From assembly GCA_028023455.1 (NCBI GenBank), contig JAQFVV010012405.1, forward strand, positions 10,390,923 through 10,454,922: a stretch of DNA of 64,000 nt. The letters run 5' to 3'. The stretch comes from Epiperipatus broadwayi. Its lineage: Eukaryota > Onychophora > Udeonychophora > Euonychophora > Peripatidae. Positions 26,128-37,083 of this stretch are shown in pieces. How positions within the stretch are numbered: position 1 is the first letter of the stretch; the number at the start of each line of letters is the position of its first letter. Under the pieces are notes generated by a model. It had not been told where the DNA came from. It saw only the letters and a program-made list of their open reading frames with translations, and did no database searches. Made by a program: the position numbers and the translations under genes.

Positions 26128-27028
26128 TTTTATAAATTTAAATAAATCAACAATATAATATAGTATAAAATATCTTTATGTAACAGCAATAATATAAAGA
26201 ATAATAATCATACACAAAATGTTCTTTTAGGCAAACATTTTTTTTTTCATTTTCAGTGTGCTTTAACTAATTTACAATTATGACCTACATTGCACACATA
26301 GCGACAATTGTCTTTTACATATATATAAACCATAAAATATTTTCAAGACATACAAGAAAAACCCTGTGTAAATGTATATCACATAACCTGTCATTTATTT
26401 ATTATTAGTCAATTATTAGTCAAACTAATTGATGTTTTATATATGTTAGTATAATTATTTTTGTTAAAATTAATGTAACTGGTTTCATATGCCTTTCTTC
26501 TATTAGTTTCTTTAATATAATCGAAAGGACTTATATTTTGAACACAATCATTTGCCTTTTATATTTATTATTTAAAATATGGGCATAAAATAAATTATGT
26601 TAAAAATATGTTTTCTAAATTATATTAAAGAAACTAATAGAAGAAAGATATATGAAAGCAATTACACCAATTATAACAATAATAATTGTATGAACTTATA
26701 TCAAACACCAATTAATTTGACTAATAATTGACTAATGTTAAATGAATGGAGGTTTATGTAATAAAAATTTACCCAGGTATATTTTTTATGTTTTGAAAAT
26801 ATTGTATGGTTTTAATAGATTATTGTCAATTTTATATAAAAAAGATAGATGTCACTATATATGCATTGTAGTTTGTAATTGTAAATTAGTTAAAACACAT
26901 TAAAATGGCAAAAATTAATATTTGCTGAAATGAGCTTTTTTGTGTATGATTATATATATATATATTATTGCTGTTATATTAACATATATTATATTATATT
27001 ATATTATTGATTTATTTAAATATTTGTA
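26128..27028. repeat. Large inverted repeat, about 0.9 kb
   Basis: The arms run outward from a centre near 26578. Matching pairs include AAATAAATCAACAATATAAT with the TTATTGATTTATTTAAATAT region at about 27003, GCTTTAACTAATTTACAATT with AATTGTAAATTAGTTAAAAC, GTCAATTATTAGTCAAACTA with TTTGACTAATAATTGACTAA, and CTTCTATTAGTTTCTTTAAT with TATTAAAGAAACTAATAGAA. Arms are about 400 bp and have diverged moderately. It has the shape of a foldback element without coding capacity. Confidence 0.85.
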
Positions 27029-28149
27029 AAAGTAGCATAATAGATTAAGCATCTTTCCATTTTTGGTGATAGTTTATAATTATATAATATATTTTGTGAC
27101 CCTTTCTGATTTGCATTCTGATTGGCGCTTTAAATAATTAATTTGCCCATTCTTAAATTAAATAGCAAGTCTAAATATGCTATTGGAAATTTGGAGTTAT
27201 TAAAGCTAAATATGTTATGGATCAATTTTTAAAACTCATTAGGGATTTATTCTTTATTCCTAACACTAATGTAAATTAAAATTAAAAACAAAAAAAACTT
27301 TTTTTTTTCCTCTTGTTCAATTAGTTATAAAATAATGTCATAATTTAAATGTATATGCAAAATATTTGTTTCCACAACATGTAGTGAAATAATGAAGAAA
27401 ATATTTAGCAATAAACATGTAGTTGTAAAACAAATGTTAAATCTTGAAATTAGCTTTTGATAAATCAGTTGTTTGGAAAAAATCTGTTGAGTATAGTGGT
27501 AATTATGAAAAATAAGAACAAGTGAGAAAAGGACAATGATACAGTCTAGTCTAGTCTATTTCAAGCCTTAACTCAAGAAGCAATGATGTAGTGACCCTAT
27601 GCATAGAAGAGAATCTACTACTTAAAATAATTATCCATCTTAGTTTGGATTGTCATGAATTGCTGACATTAAAAATATTATACAATACTAAGGTCCAGAA
27701 TAGTAATCATGATATTAGTCTAGAAGACCATCTAGAATGTGTGGTTAGAAACCAGAAGCTATACCAGTCAAAACACCTCAAGATGCAATTGGATTCAGAG
27801 ACTAGCACTAAAGGTTGCTAAACCCAGCTATCATCTGCTATAATCATACTGTGAGAAAGGAGTGAACTGTGCCATAAGACTTACCAAGACCCCATATATG
27901 TCATCACAAGTGCCCAAGATGAACAACCTCCATTCACAATGAGAACTTATTCATAAATATTGTAAAAGAATTATATTTGCAAAAAACCCATGGTTTCAAA
28001 CTTTTCAAACTTTACACTTGGTAAGATTTTATTAATATAAATATTCTAAACTCTTAAGTTTAAAATATCTTTAATAATTATTATTTTTATTATCTTTACT
28101 ATTTTTGACATTATATCTTGTAATAGTTTTAAATATATAAGCAATGACA
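27029..28149. other. No recognised gene
   Basis: A 76-codon open frame at 27591-27821 lies in a less AT-rich patch (27540-27950), but it matches nothing I recognise and no splice sites frame it. Confidence 0.5.
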
Positions 28150-28263
28150 TTTTTTTCCCATATGTCATAGCATCAGGTGGAAGGCGAACCTGTAACAACT
28201 GTCTGCAACCAACTGCTTGCTTGCAAGGTGGCTGCACTGGCCTCTTGGCTAACAACACTTGAC
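28150..28263 (-). mobile_element. tRNA-derived SINE, copy 2
   Basis: On the minus strand the head GTCAAGTGTTGTTAGCCAAG carries the A-box region and TACAGGTTCGCCTTCC the B-box region. The 3' end reads TGATGCTATGACATATGGG followed by A residues. It is very similar to the copies at 32845 and 30705. Confidence 0.8.
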
Positions 28264-29134
28264 ATAAGTAATGGCTTTGTATTGTTGATTTGTTTTTATT
28301 ACTAATCAATTTACTTTGTGTTTTCTTAACAAATTTACTCCATACATTATGCTATTATTATCCATTATGTTCTAAAATATCCACATCTTTGAAAGATCAT
28401 GCAATCCACTGAGGGATATACAGGGATAATGGTAGTAATTTATAAATGATGATGATAAGATATTAATTTTTTTTTTCAAAAGTAAACTTTCTCTTTAAAA
28501 TATTTGTCACTTTAAAGTTTAACCTTTTATAGAAACTAAAAAAAAATACAAATACAAATATTTTTGGAGTAATGTTAATTTGCTTAAGTTTGCTAGGTTA
28601 TAAATTATTATTATTATTAACACATTTGTTTGGCTAATACTAATTGTATATATTTGAATTAAATCATTTTGATATTTGAATGTATATTAATCAATTTATA
28701 ATTATTAATTTTTGCTCATCTTTAACAAAAATTACTATCACAATACATTATAGAGATTAATACTCACATTACTGCTATATTAAGTAAATAAATTTCAGTT
28801 CAAAACACAAGCCAAACTTATATAAAAATATGAGATTAAAATAGAAGTTGGTCTATTCTTTTCTCTAAAAAGGTTTGCCTTTTGCTTTGAATTGAGAACA
28901 TTTTACTTAATTAATAATTCAGTGGTCTGAATATTAATAAAACAGGCAAAACTTTTTATACGTACTGCCACTCAGTGCAAGCCAGAGTAATCAATGGATG
29001 CCAGAAGGCTTGTGCATAAAATCTCCATCTAGTGCCTACTCATCCAATACCCCCAGACTAGTTTCTGGTTTGTGGCCTTCATCAGTGAGGAGCCTTGGAT
29101 ATAAAGCCAATAAACATCACATATGTTACATAAT

Positions 29135-29345
29135 ATTAATCACTGGAAATATATATATAATGTTCAAATATAAGTATATTATCTATACTAAATTTAATGT
29201 AATTATAAGGGACTTGAACAGACTTGGAAGTTTCCTATAGATATGCACTCCATCTTATAGAACTGATGTGCATCACCACATACTGTGAAAAATGTAAATG
29301 ATCTCCAGTATATGTAATTTGTGCTAAACCACCACTCCATTTCCC
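29135..29345 (-). repeat. Inverting repeat family, fragment 1
   Basis: Contains the family landmarks TATACTAAATTTAATGTAAT, ACTTGAACAGACTTGGAAG, AAATGATCTCCAGTATATG and GTGCTAAACCACCACTC. Orientation is given relative to the family strand on which GAGTTCAAGTCC reads forward. Confidence 0.7.
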
Positions 29346-30704
29346 ATACATATATACAATTTAACAAACTATTACTTTCAAGCTATTTATTTTAAAATTA
29401 ACAACTAAAAATTTCTAACAGAGCTAAATAACTTTTTTTTATATAACTTATCATCCATTTAAACATAAAAAACTCTAAATTAACTATTTTTTTAGTTTCA
29501 AACTATTAATTTTAATCTTTCGAGCAAATATCAATTAATTTGTTATTTTTAAATAACTAATGGCTAACTAGGTTAACTAAATTACTTTAATCCATACCGT
29601 TGAAACATTTAGCTATGGCAAACATGCAAACATATGCTATTTTATATATATATTCCTTATATTAATATCTGATGGTAGGAGCTGTATACATTAAGAAATA
29701 TTCATACACAGAATATTATATCACAGGTTAAACCTATTCTTTTTTATAATGATTTAACTAATCTGTTACCATCATGAGTAGATTAAAAAGTGATATTTAC
29801 AATAAAAAATTACCATGAAAAAGGCTGTGTCATCTTTTAAAGTGATCAAATACTCTGCAATAATAGAATTAATTTTAATAATTGTCCACAAATTTAAAAG
29901 TCATTTTAAAAATATGTGAAGACAGTTTATGAAAATGATATCGTTCTAATCAAAAGATGAACATTTTTAAAAGACATTTCAAATTGGAAAAATGAATTCA
30001 AATTCCAAGACTATTTTACAGCACATTCTGTAGAAGTTTCTTCAGTAACCTTGCTATTGACTGCAGATAGTTTATAATGTAACATCTTCAGGCTAATTTC
30101 TGGCATTTGCTTTCATCAGAGAGAATTTAAGATTGAAAATACAATTAATGCCTTTATGCATTGACAGACATTTTAACCTATTCAAACTAACAGACTCACA
30201 TATGTATAATGGCATTGGGTCCAAATCTGAATTTAAATTTTTTTATTAATAAAGGCAAGAACTAGAGATTATAAATGTAGATATTATTCACATTATATAA
30301 TCCGATTTCTGTTAATTATTTGGACTTACAATAAATAGTTATAGGATAAAGAGAACTGCTCTTAGATAATATATAAGTAAGTTGGGGAATGTCCTGTAAG
30401 TTATTGGTTGAATGTAGAATTAATGAAGTTGGGGATAAAAATAATTGGAATGTATATAAAAAAGATAATTGATTGTGCATTTAGAGACAAAGGTTTACAT
30501 TGTCACCATAATTGAGATAGCCTTAAAAAAAGGAGAAAAATAAAAATAATATTTAGAATTATATTAATGAAAAAAAAAAGATGGTTAAAAATGATGGAAA
30601 AAATAATAAAGATAATTGGAAAGAATCAAAATTAAAATAATTTTCATTCCACAAGACTAGACAAACAGTTAATTTACACATAAATGTTTGTATTTTCATT
30701 TAAT
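29346..30704. other. No recognised gene
   Basis: AT-rich. A short block around 30050-30140 (GCTAATTTCTGG...TTTCATCAG) resembles one at 29056-29090, so another old repeat may be present, but the match is too short to define. Confidence 0.45.
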
Positions 30705-30829
30705 GAGTCAAAGCCCCCATCATGGTTGAGGGATCAGCACAGCAGCCTTACAAGCAGTTGTCCCAGGTTGGTGGATTCGCTTCCCAGCTGATGCTATGAC
30801 ACATGGGAAAAAAAAGAGAAAAAAAAGAC
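30705..30829 (+). mobile_element. tRNA-derived SINE, copy 3
   Basis: The forward copy reads GTCAAAGCCCCCATCATGG, then TTGAGGGATCAGCACAGCAG (A-box region), GTGGATTCGCTTCCC (B-box region), GCTGATGCTATGACACATGG and an A-rich tail to about 30829. This copy confirms the family orientation. Confidence 0.8.
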
Positions 30830-30983
30830 CCCCATTTTGTTTTTAGTCAAATAATATTAATCTATACACATGCCAATATTTTGTGACTTTTCAGAAGAAC
30901 ATAACACTTTTGAAGATTATTATATGTTAAGGGAACAATTCTTGTAAATATATTAAATGTATTAAAGTATTTAAAAAATATTC

Positions 30984-31558
30984 AAAATAGAAATAAAACA
31001 CACTAACTCCTTCTTTTTAAAACTTGTTTTTATATGACTATACTCATGTAAAAAAAAAAAATCCAACGTTTCGACTATTTTATATAGTCCTTTTCAAGGC
31101 ACATTAAAATAATATATATATAACAAATAACACATATTCCATAAAAATAAATAAATAAATAAATAAAAAATTACAAAATATATTTTGTAATTTTTTATTT
31201 ATTTATTTATTTATTTTTTTTTTTATGGAATATGTGTTATTTGTTATATATATATTATTTTAATGTGCCTTGAAAAGGACTATATAAAATAGTCGAAACG
31301 TTGGATTTATATTTTGTAATTTTTTATTTATTTATTTATTTTTTTTTTTTTTATGGAATATGTGTTATTTGTTATATATATATTATTTTAATGTGCCTTG
31401 AAAAGGACTATATAAAATAGTCGAAACGTTGGATTTTTTTTTTTTTTACATGAGACTATAAAAACAAGTTTTAAAAAGAAGGAGTTAGTGTGTTTTATTT
31501 CTATTTTGGATATTTATGAACTATTTTGAAAAGAAGAACTGTGCTTGATATATTAAAT
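30984..31558. mobile_element. Palindromic/tandem terminal repeat, Penelope-like
   Basis: The block is a near-perfect palindrome centred between 31180 and 31181, with the right half duplicated in tandem (units about 31181-31309 and 31310-31436). It ends with TAGTGTGTTTTATTTCTATT, inversely matching the left end. Each unit holds CCTTGAAAAGGACTAT...ATAGTCGAAACGTTGG. Direct repeats of 16 bases, TATTTAAAAAATATTC, flank it (30968-30983 and 31559-31574) and look like a target duplication. Inverted and tandem partial copies are typical of Penelope-like elements, and their ends are known to carry hammerhead ribozyme motifs. No protein is encoded here, so the class is inferred. Confidence 0.6.
31269..31304 (+). 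ncRNA. Hammerhead-like motif, degenerate
   Basis: A six-base stem, GACTAT (31278-31283) with ATAGTC (31289-31294), is followed directly by GAAACGTTGG and preceded by TTGAAAAG. This follows the hammerhead layout CUGANGA-stem-GAAA. The core departs at two positions, with U for C at the start and A in place of the catalytic G, so self-cleavage is doubtful. Identical motifs lie at 31397-31432 and, inverted, near 31052-31099. Confidence 0.4.
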
Positions 31559-31574
31559 TATTTAAAAAATATTC

Positions 31575-32120
31575 GGTTAACAAAAATAAATAAATAACAC
31601 AAAAATAAAACAATGGTATTTATTTGACATCTAAATGTTTTCCCCATATAAAATTGTCCACAGAAATATTACTTTTATAATATCCAAACAGTGCAACCAA
31701 TAATCTGCTACAGATTCATTTCAAATGACCGAGACTGTTATAAAGTCTAACAACTTTTAATTTGAATTTACACTTCAGTTATTAATGAAAGCAATCTATA
31801 TCTAATTAAATCAAACTTATTAAACTGGGTAACTTTAAATTTAGCATCCACCATAACAGAATAGATTAGATGATTAGAGCTGTGCTTTAAATTCTGTATT
31901 TGCAAATGTAATGCTACCAGATTCAGTTCTCATACTGGAACTATTACTGGTCATAAGCAACACTGAAAGCAGAGAGGAGGGTAATATCATTAGAAACATT
32001 GCATTTTACACTAAACTGATTCACTTGGAGAGATTTAAATACATTTGAAAAGTTGAAATAAAATTTGAATTTTTCTAAAATACTTAACAATCATTGTTGT
32101 TGATGAAAATAGTCAATCAT
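31575..32120. other. No recognised gene
   Basis: AT-rich sequence with no recognisable motif. Confidence 0.5.
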
Positions 32121-32130
32121 ATAGTTATAA

Positions 32131-32287
32131 GACCCAGAAAGAGACCACATGTGAGATGGATGGATGAAATAAGAAAATGTGCAGGGGTGATGTGGAGAAG
32201 ATAGGCTAAAGATCAGAGAAGATGGATTAAACTTGGAGAGACCTTCATCCTGTAGTGGATTGATAATGGTTGATGATGATGATGATA
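32131..32287 (+). mobile_element. RTE LINE, 5'-truncated tail (copy 3)
   Basis: Only the last part of the LINE is present, from the RKRPHVRWMDEIRKC block to GGTTGATGATGATGAT. It is bounded by the direct repeat ATAGTTATAA at 32121-32130 and 32285-32294, a clear target duplication that overlaps the last tail bases. This proves 3'-anchored insertion by target-primed reverse transcription. Confidence 0.85.
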
Positions 32288-32844
32288 GTTATAAATGAAA
32301 TGCCATTATTAAAATTTTCAAAAGAATATGAAACCAAGATCACTTGATTAGTATGAAAAAAATATTTTAGTCAGTTATGATTAAAGAAAGAAATACCTTG
32401 TGTGGTTTGTTGCAATGACAGATTGGCAGATTCTTGACTTAAGAGCCATGAACTGATCTTTCAATCCTTTTCACTTGTGGCACTTCAACAGTTTATGAAC
32501 TTTTGAGGAATAAGGTATTTGTGGAATTAAATGCAGTTATCAGTGACTGATTCTAGAGCTCAAGGTCCAAGAATGTTATCTCTATAACTTTTGGTGCTCA
32601 AACTTGTGATTTTGCCCTCTGTGATTTAGTTCAGTGTAGATTGATGAATTATTAAGCTGATGGTATTCAAATATTTTATTTACTCATGAGAAAAATGCAA
32701 CTCAATTTATTTTGCTCTGCGTAGTTTAGTGTGGTGATAGAATGGAAGATTTTGAAGCTTAATTTTCATGGATTGTTATGAACTAAATTTAAGAAACTGA
32801 TAGAACAACAATATGTAACATAATACTCTAGAAATTCCATAACT

Positions 32845-32958
32845 TTTCTTTTCCACATGTCATAGCATCAGTTGGGAGGTGAACCTGCAACAACTGTCTG
32901 CAACCAACTGCTTGCTTGCAAGGCTGCTGCGCTGACCTCTCGGCTAACAACGCTTGAC
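32845..32958 (-). mobile_element. tRNA-derived SINE, copy 4
   Basis: The best preserved copy. On the minus strand: GTCAAGCGTTGTTAGCCGAG, AGGTCAGCGCAGCAGCCTTG, a middle region with GCAAGCAAGCAGTTGG, then TTGCAGGTTCACCTCCCAAC (B box), TGATGCTATGACATGTGG and an A-rich tail. TAGCCGAGAGG is a good A box. Confidence 0.85.
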
Positions 32959-33059
32959 TGAAATTGCATAACTTAATTGAAAAATTCAACAAGACCACAT
33001 TTTATCAAGTAACTCTTCATATCAGGAAGGAAAGTTCTGTTAAGTATACAATATTTCAA

Positions 33060-33545
33060 TATTTAAATACCAGTATAATTAATATACTTGGAGTTATAGG
33101 GGATTTGAACACAGACTTTCAAGCTCCCTTCAGCTATCCATTTTATCTCATACAACCATTACACATGGTCACACACATGTGAAAAATATAAATAATCTCC
33201 AAAATATGTATTTCATGCTGAACCACCATTCAGTAGTTGTCTGGCATTCCAAAATCAGATTTTCAATGATAGAAAGGTTGGAAGATGGAGTAGATTCAAA
33301 CCTGTCCATTAAAGTTTGAAGATTTGCTATTATGATATAAACTGAGCTCTGATTAATATATGTGTGGGATATGATGATTTAGACCAATTGATGAGTGCTG
33401 GTTCAGTATAAAATACATATATTGAAGATCTTTTATCTTTTTATATGTGTGTGGGTCATCATGTTTATCCGCTAAATGAGATAGAGTGGATAGCTGTAGG
33501 GAGATTGAAAGTCTGTATTCTACATAATATTTACAACAGCAACAA
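33060..33545. repeat. Inverting repeat family, head-to-head pair
   Basis: A reverse copy (33060-33240, with GATTTGAACACAGACTTTCA and CATGCTGAACCACCATTC) is joined to a forward copy (33240-33545, with GTTTGAAGATTTGCTAT, TGATGAGTGCTGGTTCAG, GTGGATAGCTGTAGGGAG). Together they form an imperfect palindrome. Confidence 0.75.
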
Positions 33546-34189
33546 AGTTTTAAGACTTTGTTCAGTATTAGAATTTACATTAATTAATAATGGCGGAAAG
33601 TTATATACAATCTTAATCAGATAATTTATATTATTATATTTATAGCACATTGATCGTAAAATGTAATTACATGCATATATTTCTTAGTAAAAAATAAATA
33701 AATTATATTTAAAAGTCTAAAAAATGTAGGGTATGTCAGTAAAGATTTTTTAAAAAGTTGGATGATAAAATCACGCGTTAAGTGTGGTATGAATCCATTA
33801 GCAAAATAAAAAAATAAAGAAATAAAACCCTGGGTAATATGACATATATGTATATACATATTAAAGATAACTATCTTCATCGTGCTTAAGGAAGAATTGA
33901 ACTGTTTATATCTATACTGCATTCATAATGTAAGGAATTATATATATAAACCAGAATAATCACTTTGCCTGGATTCTATTGTTACTTATTTAGAGTACCC
34001 ATGACAGAGAATTTGATCTGCACATATATATTAGGGTTATATAATTTTTTTGAAATTATTATTGTATTTACAAGTATAATATAAATTTAAATGTGTAATG
34101 CATTTATAATTCAGCTTTTTCTCAGCAGAACACTCTTCACTGTATACACATACAGTTTATATATATACATATGCAAAATGTATCCGCAA

Positions 34190-34400
34190 TCAAAAGCTTC
34201 AAAACGTTGATTAGGGTCGCTGACTGATTAAGGTCCAAATACTGGGGCGGTTAGTTTTCATTGAGCTTGCCGCTAATACAGAAAATAATAATTAGTGTTC
34301 AACTCGATGATTCTACGATCAAAGTAACCGAGCACCTCAAGGGAATAATTGAATAAACTGTTTGATTAAGTTTTATAATAAGATAGGCCGCTATTTTTCT
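34190..34400. other. Less AT-rich island of unknown nature
   Basis: A compositional island containing GAGGTGCTCGGTTACTTTGA when read on the minus strand. Short open frames exist on both strands (ISVQLDDSTIKVTEHLKG on plus; SLEVLGYFDRRIIELNTNYY on minus), but neither is framed by convincing splice sites. It could be a conserved repeat core, regulatory DNA or a small exon. Confidence 0.3.
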
Positions 34401-34814
34401 TATGTTTTATTTTTTGTAATCCATATATTTAATATTTATAACAAAAATGCTAGCCGTATACTTTAATATTTACGACCTTATCTAACATTTAATAACGAAG
34501 TTAAAAATATTCGCAATAAATTGGTTACTCATAATTAGTTAAATAATATAGGTCGGCCAAAATATACAAACCAGCTACTAGATTTTAGCTATAAATAACA
34601 AGGGGAAAAAAAACATAAAATATTGATGAAAAAGATTTTTGAGTAAAAAAACATAAATTCTTTAAATAAATACATAATTTAAAGTGTGCAATAATTAAAC
34701 CCACACATTAGTTGCAATAATTAATGTTTATATAAATTCTTCTGAATAAGTATGTGGTTCGTTTTTTTTAAGTTTATGATTATATATATACACGCGATAG
34801 TATATTGGCATAAG

Positions 34815-35640
34815 TAATATTCAAATATAAATATATTGTCTATATTAAACATAATATAAATAGAAAGGACTTGAACTCAGAAATTCAAGATTTACACAGC
34901 TATGCATTCAATTTTATACAACTGATACACATGACCACATACAAGTGAAAAAATAAGTGAACTCCAATATACGTATTTCGTGCTGAACCGGCACTCATCA
35001 GTTGGTCCAGATCACCTTTTTCCACACATATATACAATCAGTGCTCAGCTTATATTAAAATAGCAAATCTTCAAAGATTAGTTAATGGACAAGTTTCAAT
35101 CTTCTCCACCCTCCAACTCTTCAGCTATCTATATCATTGAAAATCTGAGAATGGATCACTCAAAGCCCTTGGTTGATGCCAATCTTATTGTCATATCTAC
35201 CATGACTTTACATTACTCTGACACCTCACATATATAACGTTAATATCCCCATTCTCTTCTGTGTATTTAAATGGATATATTAAAGTCCTGTATGTGAGGG
35301 ATCAGAATGATGTAAAGTCAACATCCGTATGACAATAATATTGGCATCAACAAGGGCTTTGAGTGTTCCATCATCAGATTTTTGATGATATGAATAGTTG
35401 AAGAGTTGGAGGGTAGAGAAGATTTTCTATTTAATATAAACTGAGCACTGAGATGGTTATCTGGATCAACTGATGAATGCTTGTTCAATATGAAATACGT
35501 ATATTGGAGATCATTTATTTTTTCCACATATATGTGGTAATGTGTATCAGTTGTATAATATAGAATTCATTGCTGTGGGAAGCTTGAAAGTTTAAGTTCA
35601 AGTCACTTCTAATTATATTGACATATATAATTGACATATA
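34815..35640. repeat. Inverting repeat family, 0.8-kb palindrome
   Basis: A reverse half (34815 to about 35262) and forward half (about 35263-35640) pair over nearly their whole length. Examples are CTCATCAGTTGGTCCAGATC with GATCAACTGATGAATG, CTCAAAGCCCTTGGTTGATG with CATCAACAAGGGCTTTGAG, and GGACTTGAACTCAG with TTAAGTTCAAGTC. The loop contains CCCCATTCTCTTCTG. The arms are about 400 bp. Confidence 0.85.
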
Positions 35641-35669
35641 TAATTGAAAAAATCTAACTATACTTTATT

Positions 35670-36214
35670 CATCATCATCATCATCAACCATTATCAATCC
35701 ATTGCAGGATAGTAGTCTCTCCAAGTCAATTCAGCTTCTCCAATTGTTACCTTCTCTTCTCTACATCATCCATGCACACTTTCTTATTCCATCCATCCAT
35801 CTAATATGTGGTCTTTTTTTGAGTGTTTTACAACCTCTTGGAATCCAGTTGAAGTTTTCAATTGTCCATCTATTATCATTTCTTTTAGCAATATGTCTAG
35901 CCTAACTCTACTTCAGTCTTTTAATTTTTTCATTGAGGTCAGCAACACCTGTTAGTTCTCTTATCTATATATTGAGTTTTCAATCTCAACATGTATCTCT
36001 CTATACTTCTTTGAGTGGTCTGAAGTCTCTGTATTTCTCTTCTATTAAGTGTCCAAGTCTCAGGCCCATAAGTAAAAACTGGCAAAACACATTTATTAAA
36101 AACCTTCTTTTTCAAACACATAGGCATATTTCCTTTTAGTATCAAGTTATTTCTACCAAAAGCACTCCAACCGAATTTAATTCTATGATTAATTTCATCC
36201 ATTATGTTTCCAAG
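35670..36214 (-). mobile_element. RTE LINE, 5'-truncated (copy 4)
   Basis: Minus-strand copy of the LINE 3' portion. It starts in GNIMDEINHRIKFGWSAFGR, continues with MCLKKKVFNKCVLPVFTYGP and ETWTLNRREI, and ends in the (CAT)n complement of the TGA tail at about 35670. The direct repeat TACTTTATT at 35661-35669 and 36215-36223 is the target duplication. Small frameshifts break the frame. Plus-strand ORFs at 35702 and 35933 are antisense shadows. Confidence 0.88.
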
Positions 36215-36528
36215 TACTTTATTGCATATACATATATTTGCTTAAGCTAATGTTGATTGATTATATAAGTATGTACATACATACACACACATATATATAT
36301 ATATATTTAAAATATTGAAAACCTTAATAGTCCATGCTAATATAAAAAGTTATTTATAATATTGATTTACATTATTTTTTCAAAATATTTCACTAATCTA
36401 TAATTTGATCAAAAATAAGATTTTCATACACACACACATATATTCAAATTTGCATATACACCTGGGTCTCTTTTTACGCGGATTTATTTAACGCGATTTT
36501 GAAATTACGCAATTCATGTTTCTCTGGA

Positions 36529-36621
36529 AGTCAAACTCTGATAATGTGCTATTACTTTAAATAATAAATTTCATGCACTTACATCATATTGATAGTAATA
36601 GCACATTATTGGAATTTGACT
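36529..36621. repeat. Stem-loop inside the Tigger-like element
   Basis: Arms of 28 bases (36529-36556 and 36594-36621) share the perfect core AATGTGCTATTACT / AGTAATAGCACATT around a 37-base loop. It may be a nested hairpin MITE or a structure of the host element. Confidence 0.75.
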
Positions 36622-36969
36622 TTCATCTTATTAATTTCAATATTTTCAGTGCTTTATAACAGTAAGATTTTATGCAATAATGAAATTAAAATCATGATTT
36701 CCACATTTTATGTATACACACATTAAATTTTACAAGTTTATAATGTAAATTTGTTCAAACATTGTGCATGTTAATTTTGCATTTTAAATCACATTCTGTT
36801 TTTGCTTGTAATCAATTCTTAATCATTTAGTGTCCGCAAGTTTATTTTTAAAAGGTGAGTAATAGCAGTGGGCACAATTAAAATTGAAAATTAAAAAATT
36901 AAAGACAAAAATAAGAATTTAATTTTTAGTTGTTAGATTAGTTACTAATTACGTTGTCACCATAAAACC

Positions 36970-37083
36970 ATTAACACAACATGAGAGTGATGTTGGTGCT
37001 AGTTGTATTTCCTCTTGTGAAGAATCTGATTTTTTACCAGTTTGCAAACGAACCTGTTTAATGGCAAATAGTGATAATAATTA
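36970..37083 (+). pseudogene. Possible C-terminal remnant of a pogo-like transposase
   Basis: An open frame ending at TAA reads KPLTQHESDVGASCISSCEE then SDFLPVCKRTCLMANSDNN. Acidic/Ser-rich tails with a PV.KR block just before the stop are common at the ends of pogo/Tigger transposases. Upstream transposase motifs are not visible, so this is tentative. Confidence 0.35.

Noticed and set aside
27591-27821. 76-codon open frame in a less AT-rich patch
   Set aside because: No recognisable motif, no splice sites, no second copy in the window.
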